From: an uncultured Pelagibacteraceae bacterium
GTDB taxonomy: Bacteria; Pseudomonadota; Alphaproteobacteria; Pelagibacterales; Pelagibacteraceae
Direction of reading: 5' to 3'
Assembly (NCBI GenBank): GCA_902598015.1
Contig: CACJZT010000009.1
Location: 1 to 42,246 of the forward strand
DNA length: 42,246 nt
Shown here one piece after another: positions 34,096-41,972 of this stretch. A program made the translations under genes and the position numbers. The first letter of the stretch is position 1. Every line of letters starts with the position of its first letter. The notes under the pieces were generated by a model. That model was not told the DNA's origin and searched no databases. It saw only the letters and a program-made list of their open reading frames with translations.

Positions 34096-34998
34096 CTAAT
34101 TATTTTCGATTTCTAAATTTGCACTTTTTAAAGTTTCAATTAGATATTTGTATCCAATTTTAGCATACTCAAAAGGATTTGCTTTTGCTGGATCTTGCTC
34201 CGCTTCTACAACTAACCATCCAGAATAATTTTGTTCTTTTAACAAGTCAAAAAAAGGCTTGTAATCAATACAACCATCTCCTGGAACAGTGAATGCTCCT
34301 TCCAAAAAAGCCTGTCTAAAACTATAATCGTGATTTAAAGAATTATCTAAAACATTTTTTCTCATATCTTTGCAATGTATATGAATTATTCTTTCTTTAA
34401 ATTCTTTATAAATTTTCAAACTATCTCCTTTTGCAAATAACATGTGTCCAGTATCTAAAGTTAGTTTGACACTACTATCTGTGTTTTCTAATAATCTTCT
34501 TGTATCTTCTTCACTTTCAATGCAAGTTCCCATATGATGATGGTAAGCGAGAGGCATGTCTTGATCCTCTAGATATTTTCCCATTTCTGAAATTTTTTTA
34601 TAATATTTTTTAGACTCGTCTAAATTCATTCTAGGTCTTTTAGACAAATTTATATTTGGATCACCTTGAATAGAACCATAAACTTCGGCAAAAACCATGC
34701 AGGGTGCTTTACAATCTTGAAATAGTTTCAATTGGTTTTGAATTTTTGATTTTTCCTCCTCAAAAGTATTTTTTCTTAAATTCGCTCCATACCAACCTGA
34801 GCATAATTTTAAATTATATTTATTTAATATAGGAATTAATTCTTTTGATGTTTTTGGAAATTTTCCCCCAGATTCTATTCCTTTAAATCCTGCTTCGCTA
34901 GCTTCGGAAAGACATTGTTCAAGCGGAGTATCACCACCAAGCTCAGGCATGTCATCATTGCTCCAAGCTATTGGGGCTATACCTAATTTTACTGACAT
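34096..34998 (-). CDS. iolE: myo-Inosose-2 dehydratase IolE
   Basis: A xylose-isomerase-like TIM-barrel enzyme of 300 residues that dehydrates 2-keto-myo-inositol to the diketone used by IolD. The start GIAPIAWSNDDMPELGGDTP is the IolE hallmark, followed by GIESGGKFPKT, AYHHHMGTCIES, LTLDTGHMLFAKGD and HIHCKDMRK with the metal-binding His, Asp and Glu. The length is normal. It stands alone on the minus strand, divergent from the Gfo/Idh gene across only 26 bases, and convergent with the pilin-like gene with no gap. Confidence 0.92.
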   Translation of the reverse strand: MSVKLGIAPIAWSNDDMPELGGDTPLEQCLSEASEAGFKGIESGGKFPKTSKELIPILNKYNLKLCSGWYGANLRKNTFEEEKSKIQNQLKLFQDCKAPCMVFAEVYGSIQGDPNINLSKRPRMNLDESKKYYKKISEMGKYLEDQDMPLAYHHHMGTCIESEEDTRRLLENTDSSVKLTLDTGHMLFAKGDSLKIYKEFKERIIHIHCKDMRKNVLDNSLNHDYSFRQAFLEGAFTVPGDGCIDYKPFFDLLKEQNYSGWLVVEAEQDPAKANPFEYAKIGYKYLIETLKSANLEIENN

Positions 34999-35019
34999 AA
35001 ATAATAGTTTTGTTATGAT
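34992..35019 (+). promoter_or_regulatory. Promoter for the rightward Gfo/Idh-iolG-importer run, predicted leaderless
   Basis: CTGACA (34992-34997) and TATGAT (35014-35019) are spaced by 16 bases, and TGT before the -10 makes it an extended -10. The ATG at 35025 begins five bases after the box, so the mRNA should start at or beside the start codon. The -35 overlaps the iolE start codon on the other strand, so binding here could also affect iolE. Confidence 0.5.
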
Positions 35020-35024
35020 ATTAG

Positions 35025-36170
35025 ATGCTTCAAAAAATTAAACCTAAAAAATTTAAACTTGGAATTGTTGGAGGTGGACCTGGATCTTGGATCGGGCATG
35101 TTCATAGAATTTCATCTAGATATGATGATAAATACGAAATCGTTGCAGGGGTATTTTCTAGAAGTGTTGATAAATCTAGGAAATTTGGACAAAGTATAGG
35201 TTTAGATAAATCTAGATGTTATTCAAATTACAAGGAAATGTCTGAAAAAGAAGCGAAAAGAAAAGATGGTATTAATGTTGTAGCAATAATGACTCCACCA
35301 TCAAGTCATCAAATTATTGCAGAAAATTTTATAAAAAAAAATATACATGTAATTTCAGACAAACCATTTGCTGGAAATCTTGAGCAGGGAAAAAAACTAT
35401 ATAAAGCGATAAAAAATAACAAAAAAATTAAATATGCACTGACTCACAACTATTCATCTTATCCAATGGTAAGAGAAGCAAAAAACTTAGTGGAAAAAGG
35501 AAAAATTGGAAAAGTTGAATATATCAATGTTGAATATATTCAGGATTGGACAGATGGTAATAAAATTTCAAAAACAAATTCAAAAAAGGTTTTTAAATGG
35601 AAAGTTGATAAAAAAATTGTCGGTGTATCAGCTGTTCTTAATGAAATAGGATCACACGCATATCATCTAGCAATTTATATCACAGGCCTTAAAGGAGAAA
35701 AACTGATAGCCGATGTAAGTAAATATTCGAAGGACGTTAATATGGATAATAACGCACAAGTTTTTGTTAATTTTAACAATGGTGCTAAAGGAATTGTATG
35801 GACATGTGTAACAGCTAAAGGTGGTGTTTATGGTTTAAGAATTAGAGTATATGGGTCTAAAGGAAGTTTAGAATGGGTTCAAAATGACCCAAATTATCTA
35901 AAATTTAATCCAAGCAAAGGAGCGGTAAAGTTTTTAGAAAGAGGATATACAAAAGCAAATTTTTCAAAAAAATTTTCCAGAGTAAAATTTGGTCACCCTG
36001 AAGGATATTTAGATGCTTTTGCAAATATATATAAGGAATTTGCTGAATATTTAAAAACAAATACAAAAAAAAGATTTTATTTTCCTAACGAAGAAGAGGG
36101 TTTGGAGACTGCTAAATTCATTGATGCATGCAAGAAATCATCATTAAAAAAACAATGGGTAAAAATTTAA
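35025..36170 (+). CDS. Gfo/Idh/MocA-family dehydrogenase
   Basis: An NAD(P)-dependent oxidoreductase of 381 residues. The Rossmann motif is GIVGGGPGSWIGHVH (residues 13-27), the catalytic Lys is in SDKPFAGN, and the substrate-side motif reads LNEIGSHAYHLA. This subgroup often occurs beside IolE- and IolG-like genes in alphaproteobacteria. It may oxidise an inositol isomer or a keto sugar, a second entry point to the same pathway. It is the first gene of the rightward run that continues into the IolG-like gene and the second importer. Confidence 0.87.
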   Translation: MLQKIKPKKFKLGIVGGGPGSWIGHVHRISSRYDDKYEIVAGVFSRSVDKSRKFGQSIGLDKSRCYSNYKEMSEKEAKRKDGINVVAIMTPPSSHQIIAENFIKKNIHVISDKPFAGNLEQGKKLYKAIKNNKKIKYALTHNYSSYPMVREAKNLVEKGKIGKVEYINVEYIQDWTDGNKISKTNSKKVFKWKVDKKIVGVSAVLNEIGSHAYHLAIYITGLKGEKLIADVSKYSKDVNMDNNAQVFVNFNNGAKGIVWTCVTAKGGVYGLRIRVYGSKGSLEWVQNDPNYLKFNPSKGAVKFLERGYTKANFSKKFSRVKFGHPEGYLDAFANIYKEFAEYLKTNTKKRFYFPNEEEGLETAKFIDACKKSSLKKQWVKI

Positions 36171-37168
36171 TTAACGTAGCATTATTCGGTTTGGGAAGAA
36201 TAGGGCTAATGCATGCAAATAATTTAATAAATAATAAAAATTTTAATCTTAAATATATTTTCGATGTTAATAGAAAACTTGCAAAAAAAGTTTCAAAAAA
36301 TCTAAATTGTCAAAATATTGAGAGTCCTCATATAGCATATAAAGATAAAAAAATTGATTGTATTTTTATATCTTCTACTACTTCAACTCATCTTAAATTT
36401 ATATATGAAAGCATAAAAAGTAATAAAACAGTATTTTGTGAAAAACCTTTAGATTTAAATTTAAAAAAAATTCAAAATTACGAAAAAAAAATAAATAAAT
36501 TTAATCATAAAATTCAAATTGGATTTAATAGAAGATACGATCCAGGTCATAGTTCTCTAAAAAATAATTTAATAAAAGGCAAGATAGGAAAGCTTGAGAA
36601 AATTATTATTACTAGCAGAGATCCGGCTGCTCCATCTATAAATTATTTAAAAGCCTCAGGTGGTATTTTTAAAGATATGATGATCCATGATTTTGATCTA
36701 GCAAGATATTATGCGGGTAAAGATGAATTTGTTTCTATATTTGCCACAGGGAGCAATATTTCTAATAAATACTTCAATAAACTTAAAGATTTCGAGCTTG
36801 CTACGGCAATTTTGAAAACAAAAAATGGTGTTCAATGTATTATTAGTAATTCTAGACATTGTAGTTTTGGATATGATCAAAGAGTAGAGCTTTTTGGAAG
36901 CAAAGGAATGATTATTTCTGATAATATCAAAGAAAATGAGATTAGTTTGTACTCTAATAAAAGTACGAATGCACGATCAAGCTTTAAACATTTTTTTATA
37001 GAAAGATACGATCAGGCATATAAAGAACAGTTAAATGATCTTGCTAAATTATTCAGATCAAATTTAAGACCTAAAAGCGGTTTTATTGATGGAAAGATTT
37101 CAATACAAATTGCTGAGAGTGCTATCCGGTCATTAAAATCAAAAAAGTTTGAAAAAATAAAATATTAA
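36155..37168 (+). CDS. iolG: Inositol 2-dehydrogenase-like enzyme (IolG)
   Basis: An NAD-dependent dehydrogenase of about 337 residues, expected to oxidise myo-inositol to 2-keto-myo-inositol. The motifs VALFGLGRIGLMHANNL, CEKPLDLN, GFNRRYDPGHSSLK and DMMIHDFDLARYYAG match IolG well. The earlier ATG at 36128 overlaps the preceding gene by 43 bases and adds MQEIIIKKT with no family support. I take ATG 36155, which gives a 16-base overlap and starts just before the Rossmann strand. IolE, its expected next enzyme, lies across the divergent promoter. Confidence 0.87.
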   Translation: MGKNLINVALFGLGRIGLMHANNLINNKNFNLKYIFDVNRKLAKKVSKNLNCQNIESPHIAYKDKKIDCIFISSTTSTHLKFIYESIKSNKTVFCEKPLDLNLKKIQNYEKKINKFNHKIQIGFNRRYDPGHSSLKNNLIKGKIGKLEKIIITSRDPAAPSINYLKASGGIFKDMMIHDFDLARYYAGKDEFVSIFATGSNISNKYFNKLKDFELATAILKTKNGVQCIISNSRHCSFGYDQRVELFGSKGMIISDNIKENEISLYSNKSTNARSSFKHFFIERYDQAYKEQLNDLAKLFRSNLRPKSGFIDGKISIQIAESAIRSLKSKKFEKIKY

Positions 37169-37171
37169 AAA

Positions 37172-37195
37172 TCAACTTTAGGTTGAATACAACCT
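37172..37195 (+). repeat. Three complementary arms that can form two alternative hairpins
   Basis: TCAAC (37172-37176), AGGTTGA (37180-37186) and CAACCT (37190-37195): the middle arm can pair with either the first or the third. It lies just after the IolG-like stop, about 80 bases before the second binding-protein gene. No U run follows, so it is not a standard terminator. Confidence 0.35.
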
Positions 37196-37237
37196 GCTTC
37201 TTTACAATCTAAATAAATTTATGTTAGCTTTAATGTT

Positions 37238-37253
37238 TAAAAGTTAACTTTTA
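37238..37253. promoter_or_regulatory. 16-base perfect palindrome upstream of the second sugar importer
   Basis: TAAAAGTTAACTTTTA is a perfect inverted repeat centred on GTTAAC, five bases before the GAGAGGA ribosome site of the binding-protein gene. It is placed where a repressor would block transcription. The 105-base gap that holds it contains no gene. An 11-base part recurs upstream of iolD. Confidence 0.42.
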
Positions 37254-37273
37254 TTTAAGAGAGGAAATTAAAA

Positions 37274-38197
37274 ATGAAAACAATAAAGAACTTTATATTA
37301 GCTGTTGCTGCATGGGCAATGATGTCTGTATCAGCATTAGCAACTGATATAATTGTTGTTTCACATGGACAAGCTAATGACCCTTTTTGGTCGGTAGCTA
37401 AAAATGGAGTTGATGCTGCTTGTAAAGATATGGGAGTATCTTGCAAATACACTGCGCCTGGAACTTTTGACATGGTTGAAATGGCAAAACTAATTGATAA
37501 TGCTGTATCACAAAAACCAAAAGGTATTGTAATTACTTTACCTGATGCAGCTGCATTAGGAAAATCTGTTAAAGCAGCAATAGCTGCTGGTATACCAGTA
37601 GTTTCAATGAACTCTGGTTCGGATGACTATGCATCATTAGGAATTAGTGCACACGTAGGTCAAACTGAATTTGAAGCTGGCGTTGGTGGCGGACAAAAAA
37701 TGAAAGCTGCTGGAGGAAAAAAAGCTTTATGCGTTAACCACGAAGTTGGAAACGTAGCGCTTGATAGAAGATGTGCAGGTTTCAAAAAAGGTTTTGGTGG
37801 ATCTGTTGATATTCTTGGAACATCAAATGACCCAACTGAAATTCAAAAAGCTGTTGCCGCAAAATTAGGTGGTGGATATGACACTATTCTAACTTTAGGA
37901 GCTGGTTTATCTGGTGAAGCAGCACTAAAAGCTTTAGAAGCTGCTGGTAAAGTTGGAAATGTTAAATTAGGAACATTTGATATGTCACCTAATATGTTAA
38001 AAGCTGCTGCTGCAGGTAAAGTAGAGTTTTTAATTGACCAACAACAATATCTACAAGGTTATTTGCCTATAGCTATTTTTGCTCAGTACATGAGATGGGG
38101 AACAATGCCTGCAGGTGTAGTTATGACTGGACCTGGATTTGTTACTCCTGATAATGCTGCTAAAGTAATTAAATGGGCAGCTCAAGGTTATAGATAA
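37274..38197 (+). CDS. Ribose-type periplasmic sugar-binding protein, second importer
   Basis: Periplasmic receptor of the second sugar ABC importer, 307 residues. The signal peptide (MKTIKNFILAVAAWAMMSVS) ends at ALA near residue 23. The mature part begins TDIIVVSHGQANDPFW, where the aromatic and polar residues line the sugar site, and continues with GIVITLPDAAAL and VNHEVGNVALDRRC. It is more Ala/Gly-rich than the rest of the window, as abundant binding proteins often are. GAGAGGA precedes the ATG by nine bases. Position directly after an IolG-like gene suggests inositol as ligand; fructose or another sugar is possible. Confidence 0.9.
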   Translation: MKTIKNFILAVAAWAMMSVSALATDIIVVSHGQANDPFWSVAKNGVDAACKDMGVSCKYTAPGTFDMVEMAKLIDNAVSQKPKGIVITLPDAAALGKSVKAAIAAGIPVVSMNSGSDDYASLGISAHVGQTEFEAGVGGGQKMKAAGGKKALCVNHEVGNVALDRRCAGFKKGFGGSVDILGTSNDPTEIQKAVAAKLGGGYDTILTLGAGLSGEAALKALEAAGKVGNVKLGTFDMSPNMLKAAAAGKVEFLIDQQQYLQGYLPIAIFAQYMRWGTMPAGVVMTGPGFVTPDNAAKVIKWAAQGYR

Positions 38198-38208
38198 AAT
38201 CTATATTT

Positions 38209-38243
38209 AAGGCCTGACTAAATTTAATAGTCAGGCCTTTTTT
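38209..38243 (+). terminator. Intrinsic terminator after the second ribose-type binding protein
   Basis: A perfect 12-bp stem (AAGGCCTGACTA at 38209-38220 with 38228-38239, 7-base loop) is followed by a run of six T. It lies 11 bases after the binding-protein stop and 10 bases before the permease ATG. It should trim most transcripts after the binding-protein gene. Confidence 0.9.
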
Positions 38244-38253
38244 CAAAATTTGA

Positions 38254-39381
38254 ATGTCATTAAAATCAAAAAGTATTTCATCAAAAAGTAGTCTTAATGA
38301 AGACGAACGTCTAAAAAAAATATCACCGCTAAGAGTTTTATTGAATAGACCTGAGCTAGGTGCATTAGGTGGCTCGATACTTGTATTTATATTTTTTGGA
38401 ATAGTTGCTGGCGATACTGGTATGTTTAGCGCCTATGGAATGCTTAATTTCCTCGATGTTTCAGCTAATTTAGGAATTATAGCAATAGCAGCAGCGATGT
38501 TAATGATTGGCGGTGAATTTGATTTGTCAATTGGATCCATGATTGGCTTTGCTGGAATTTGTATAGCAATTCCTGCAATTTATTGGGGTTGGCCTTTATG
38601 GATGAGTATAGTTTTTGCTTTCGCTATGGCAGTATTGGTTGGATACTTTAATGGCATAATGGTTGTCAAAACTGGTTTGCCATCTTTTATTGTAACACTT
38701 GCAATGCTTTTTATTTTAAGAGGTTTGACATTAGCAATAACAAGATTGATTACTGGTAGAACTCAAGTTCCAGGACTAAGAGTATTAATTGAAGATGATC
38801 CATTAGCATGGTTATTTGCTACAGATACTTTTAAATGGCTTTTTACTTGGTTGGGATCATTAAAATTGATTGAATTAAGAACTGATGGAACTCCTCTTGC
38901 AACTGGAATACCTCCATCAGTTATTTGGTTTATTGCATTAACATTGTTTGCAACATGGATATTGATGAAAACAAGATACGGTAATTGGATCTTTGCATCT
39001 GGAGGTGATAAGATTGGAGCAACAAATGTGGGTGTGCCTGTTGGAAGAGTAAAAATAAGTCTATTTATTGGTACGGCAGTTGCTTCTACTATTTTTGCTT
39101 GTATTCAAGTATTAGATGCGGGTTCTGCAGATACTATGAGAGGTACTTTAAAAGAACTAGAAGCTATTGCAGCTGCTGTTGTTGGTGGTTGTCTCTTAAC
39201 TGGTGGATATGGATCTGCAATAGGTGCAGCTTTTGGTGCAATTATATTTGGGACTGTATCTATGGGAATATTTTACACAGATGTTGACACTGATTGGTTT
39301 AAAGTTTTCTTAGGAGCAATGATGTTGATAGCTGTAGTGTTTAATAACTATATCAGAAAGAAAGTAACTGAGAGTAAATAA
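38254..39381 (+). CDS. Ribose-type ABC permease, second importer
   Basis: Inner-membrane permease of 375 residues with 8-10 helices. [34 protein letters not shown] and the ATPase-facing [20 protein letters not shown] match the RbsC family. It is longer than the permease at 24509, mostly through a polar 25-residue N-terminus and an extra hydrophilic stretch near residues 175-220. It starts right after the terminator at 38209-38243 and shares one base with the ATPase gene (TAATG). Confidence 0.92.
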   Translation: MSLKSKSISSKSSLNEDERLKKISPLRVLLNRPELGALGGSILVFIFFGIVAGDTGMFSAYGMLNFLDVSANLGIIAIAAAMLMIGGEFDLSIGSMIGFAGICIAIPAIYWGWPLWMSIVFAFAMAVLVGYFNGIMVVKTGLPSFIVTLAMLFILRGLTLAITRLITGRTQVPGLRVLIEDDPLAWLFATDTFKWLFTWLGSLKLIELRTDGTPLATGIPPSVIWFIALTLFATWILMKTRYGNWIFASGGDKIGATNVGVPVGRVKISLFIGTAVASTIFACIQVLDAGSADTMRGTLKELEAIAAAVVGGCLLTGGYGSAIGAAFGAIIFGTVSMGIFYTDVDTDWFKVFLGAMMLIAVVFNNYIRKKVTESK

Positions 39382-40178
39382 TGTCTGACTATCTCGTTCA
39401 ATTTAATAATATTAGTAAGTTTTTTGGGAAGGTAATAGCGCTTAAAGATGTCACTATGAGATTAAAAAAAGGTGAGATCATGTGCTTACTTGGAGATAAT
39501 GGAGCAGGAAAGTCGACTTTAATTAAAACCTTAGCAGGTGTTCATAAGCCTGATGAAGGAGAAATTATATTTGAAGATAACAAAATTGTTTTTGACTCAC
39601 CTAAAGATGCTTTAGATATTGGTATAGGAACAGTTTATCAAGATCTAGCATTAGTTCCTTTAATGAGTGTTACTAGAAATTTTTTTATGGGAAGAGAGCC
39701 TCAAAAAGGTATTCCTTTCCTTAAAACTTTTGATGTGGAGACAGCAAATAAGATAGCAGCAGATAGAATGGGACAGATAGGTATCGATGTTAGAGATCCA
39801 TCTCAGGCAGTTGGAACTATGTCCGGTGGTGAAAGACAATGCCTAGCAATATCAAGAGCTATATATTTTGGAGCAAAAGTTTTAGTTTTAGATGAACCAA
39901 CTTCTGCTTTAGGAGTTCATCAAGCATCAATGGTATTAAAATATATTGTAAAGGCTGCGTCTGAGGGATTGGCTGTAATTTTAATTACTCATAATGTACA
40001 TCATGCTTACCCTGTTGGTAATAGTTTCACTGTACTTAACCGAGGAAAAAGCATGGGAACATTCCAAAAAAAAGATATTTCTAGAGAAAAGCTTCTTAGT
40101 ATGATGGCTGGTGGTGAAGAATTAGACAAACTTGAAGTCGAACTTCAAGAAATGGATAGAATTCACAACAAAAATTAG
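39381..40178 (+). CDS. Ribose-type ABC ATPase, single domain, second importer
   Basis: ATPase of the second sugar importer, 265 residues, again one ABC domain only. Walker A is GDNGAGKST (about 37-45), the signature [13 protein letters not shown], and Walker [31 protein letters not shown] after the Q-loop parallels the same region of the ATPase at 25524, so the two are paralogues. The C-terminal 25 residues are highly charged ([16 protein letters not shown]) and may form a short coiled coil. Confidence 0.92.
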   Translation: MSDYLVQFNNISKFFGKVIALKDVTMRLKKGEIMCLLGDNGAGKSTLIKTLAGVHKPDEGEIIFEDNKIVFDSPKDALDIGIGTVYQDLALVPLMSVTRNFFMGREPQKGIPFLKTFDVETANKIAADRMGQIGIDVRDPSQAVGTMSGGERQCLAISRAIYFGAKVLVLDEPTSALGVHQASMVLKYIVKAASEGLAVILITHNVHHAYPVGNSFTVLNRGKSMGTFQKKDISREKLLSMMAGGEELDKLEVELQEMDRIHNKN

Positions 40179-40201
40179 ATATTACGCCATATATCTTTAC
40201 C

Positions 40202-41062
40202 ATGACAAAATCATTTCCTTTGCTCTTTATATTATTATGGTCATCAGCATTCATATCTGGGAAAGAAATTGTTCAAAACGCTTCTCCATTTGCAGCTTTA
40301 GCATTTAGATTTGGGATTGTAACAATTGGTTTTCTCGTATTTGCTTATCTCAGTAATGACAAAATTTTAGGAAAATTAAAAAATATTATTGAAAGTTTTT
40401 CAACAGGTATTTTATTTCATGGGATTTATTTAGGTGGATGTTGGTATGCATTTTCAATTGGAATGCCAGCTGCAATTGTAGCTTTAATAGTTACACTTCA
40501 ACCGATTTTGACAAATATTTTATCTGGTCCTATTTTTGGAGAAAAAATATCTTGGAAACAGTGGGTAGGTATTAGTTTAGGTTTCATTGGTTCTGTCACT
40601 GTCTTAGGTATTGATTTTGGAAAAGAAATTCCTCCTTTAGGATTGTTAGCTACAGTCTTAGCTTTATTTGCAATAACGGCTGGAACATTGTGGCAAAAAA
40701 AATTGAGTGGAAATTTAGCTTTGTCAGTTAACAATGCATATCAAGCAGTAGGTGGTTGCCTTTTTAATCTATTATTAATGTTTATATTTGAAAATGCTTA
40801 CATAAATTTTACAACTAGTTTTATATTGGGTATGTCCCACCAAATTATATTAGTTTCATTTGGAGCTTTTACTATTCTTATGTTTTTAATCAAAAGGGGT
40901 ACTGTGGGTAAAACTACTACTTTATTTTTTTTAGTACCTCCTACTTCAGCAGTGATGGCATGGATATTTTTAAAAGAACAATTAACCTTTACTGACATAA
41001 TTGGTTTTTTAATAACAACCGTTGGGGTATTTATAGCTACAAGGGATAAAAAAAATGGATAA
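40202..41062 (+). CDS. EamA-family (DMT superfamily) membrane transporter
   Basis: A ten-helix inner-membrane protein of 286 residues with two EamA repeats, each ending in an acidic helix boundary (GEKISWKQWVGISLGF and KEQLTFTDIIGFLITTVGVF). The start LLFILLWSSAFISGKEIV is typical of RhaT/YdcZ-like DMT exporters. Substrates in this family include amino acids, sugars and other metabolites, and direction cannot be told from sequence. It lies 23 bases after the importer ATPase and overlaps the methyltransferase gene by eight bases. Confidence 0.88.
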   Translation: MTKSFPLLFILLWSSAFISGKEIVQNASPFAALAFRFGIVTIGFLVFAYLSNDKILGKLKNIIESFSTGILFHGIYLGGCWYAFSIGMPAAIVALIVTLQPILTNILSGPIFGEKISWKQWVGISLGFIGSVTVLGIDFGKEIPPLGLLATVLALFAITAGTLWQKKLSGNLALSVNNAYQAVGGCLFNLLLMFIFENAYINFTTSFILGMSHQIILVSFGAFTILMFLIKRGTVGKTTTLFFLVPPTSAVMAWIFLKEQLTFTDIIGFLITTVGVFIATRDKKNG

Positions 41063-41972
41063 CAATTTTTTTAAAAAAATAAGAATTTTAGATGGTGGTA
41101 TGGGTCAATTATTACTTGAAAAAGGAATGGTATCTATGGGGACTTTATGGTCTGCTAGCGCTTTATTAAATGAAAAATATCATCAAATGTTAGTTGATAC
41201 TCATCTATCATATATCAACGCAGGCTCAGATGTTATTGTTACTAACACCTTTAGTTGTAGAAAATTTAGATTAATAGAAAATAAAGTTGGTGATAAATTC
41301 AAAAAATTAAATGAAATTGCATGTAAACTTGCAATGAAAGCTAAAGATTTATCAAAGAAAAATATATTAGTAGCTGGATCAATTCCAAGCCAAAGAGACA
41401 CTTATATAACTGATGATCGCGATATCAAATTAATAGAGGAAGATATGTTAGAACAAGCTGATATTTTAAGTGAATTTACTGATTTTTTATACTTAGATGT
41501 TATTAGCAGCACTAATGAAGTTAAAGCCGCTCTTAATATATCTAAAAAATTAAACAAAAAAGTTTTAATTGGAATACATTTAAAAAAAAATGGTGACCTA
41601 CCCTCAGAAGAAAAAATTGAGCAATTACTTGAAATTATTCAAGATGAAAATACACTTGGTGTAGTTTGTGCGTGTATTTCTCCAGAAATATCTCTATCCG
41701 TATTAGATAAATTTTTAAATTGTGAAGTACCATTTGGATTTAAAATAAATTTGTGGGGAGTTGATGAACCAGGCCCAATACAGACATTTAATACAGCAAA
41801 ACCAGATGAAATTGGAGTAAATCCTAATCAATCTTTAGGAAAAAGAGATAATTTTGATGCAAATGAATTTTATAATCTATCAAAAAAATTTATAGAAGGT
41901 GGAGCAACAATTTTAGGTGGATGTTGTGAGACAAAACCAGAGCATATTAGCTCTATATCTTCATTTAAATAA
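41055..41972 (+). CDS. Homocysteine S-methyltransferase family protein
   Basis: A zinc-dependent methyltransferase of 305 residues (BHMT/MmuM fold) that would move a methyl group to homocysteine to form methionine. The start RILDGGMGQLLLEKG and the zinc ligands Cys205 or Cys207 (VVCACIS) and GGCCE (Cys290, Cys291) are visible. The usual GxNC form of the first ligand site is altered to VVCAC. Likely donors are S-methylmethionine or betaine. Its 3' end overlaps the convergent EamA gene by eight bases. Confidence 0.88.
   Translation: MDNNFFKKIRILDGGMGQLLLEKGMVSMGTLWSASALLNEKYHQMLVDTHLSYINAGSDVIVTNTFSCRKFRLIENKVGDKFKKLNEIACKLAMKAKDLSKKNILVAGSIPSQRDTYITDDRDIKLIEEDMLEQADILSEFTDFLYLDVISSTNEVKAALNISKKLNKKVLIGIHLKKNGDLPSEEKIEQLLEIIQDENTLGVVCACISPEISLSVLDKFLNCEVPFGFKINLWGVDEPGPIQTFNTAKPDEIGVNPNQSLGKRDNFDANEFYNLSKKFIEGGATILGGCCETKPEHISSISSFK

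Noticed and set aside
40177..40196. Inverted repeat AGATAT/ATATCT before the EamA gene as an operator or terminator
   Set aside because: Six-base arms of pure A/T-rich sequence with no U run; not distinguishable from chance.
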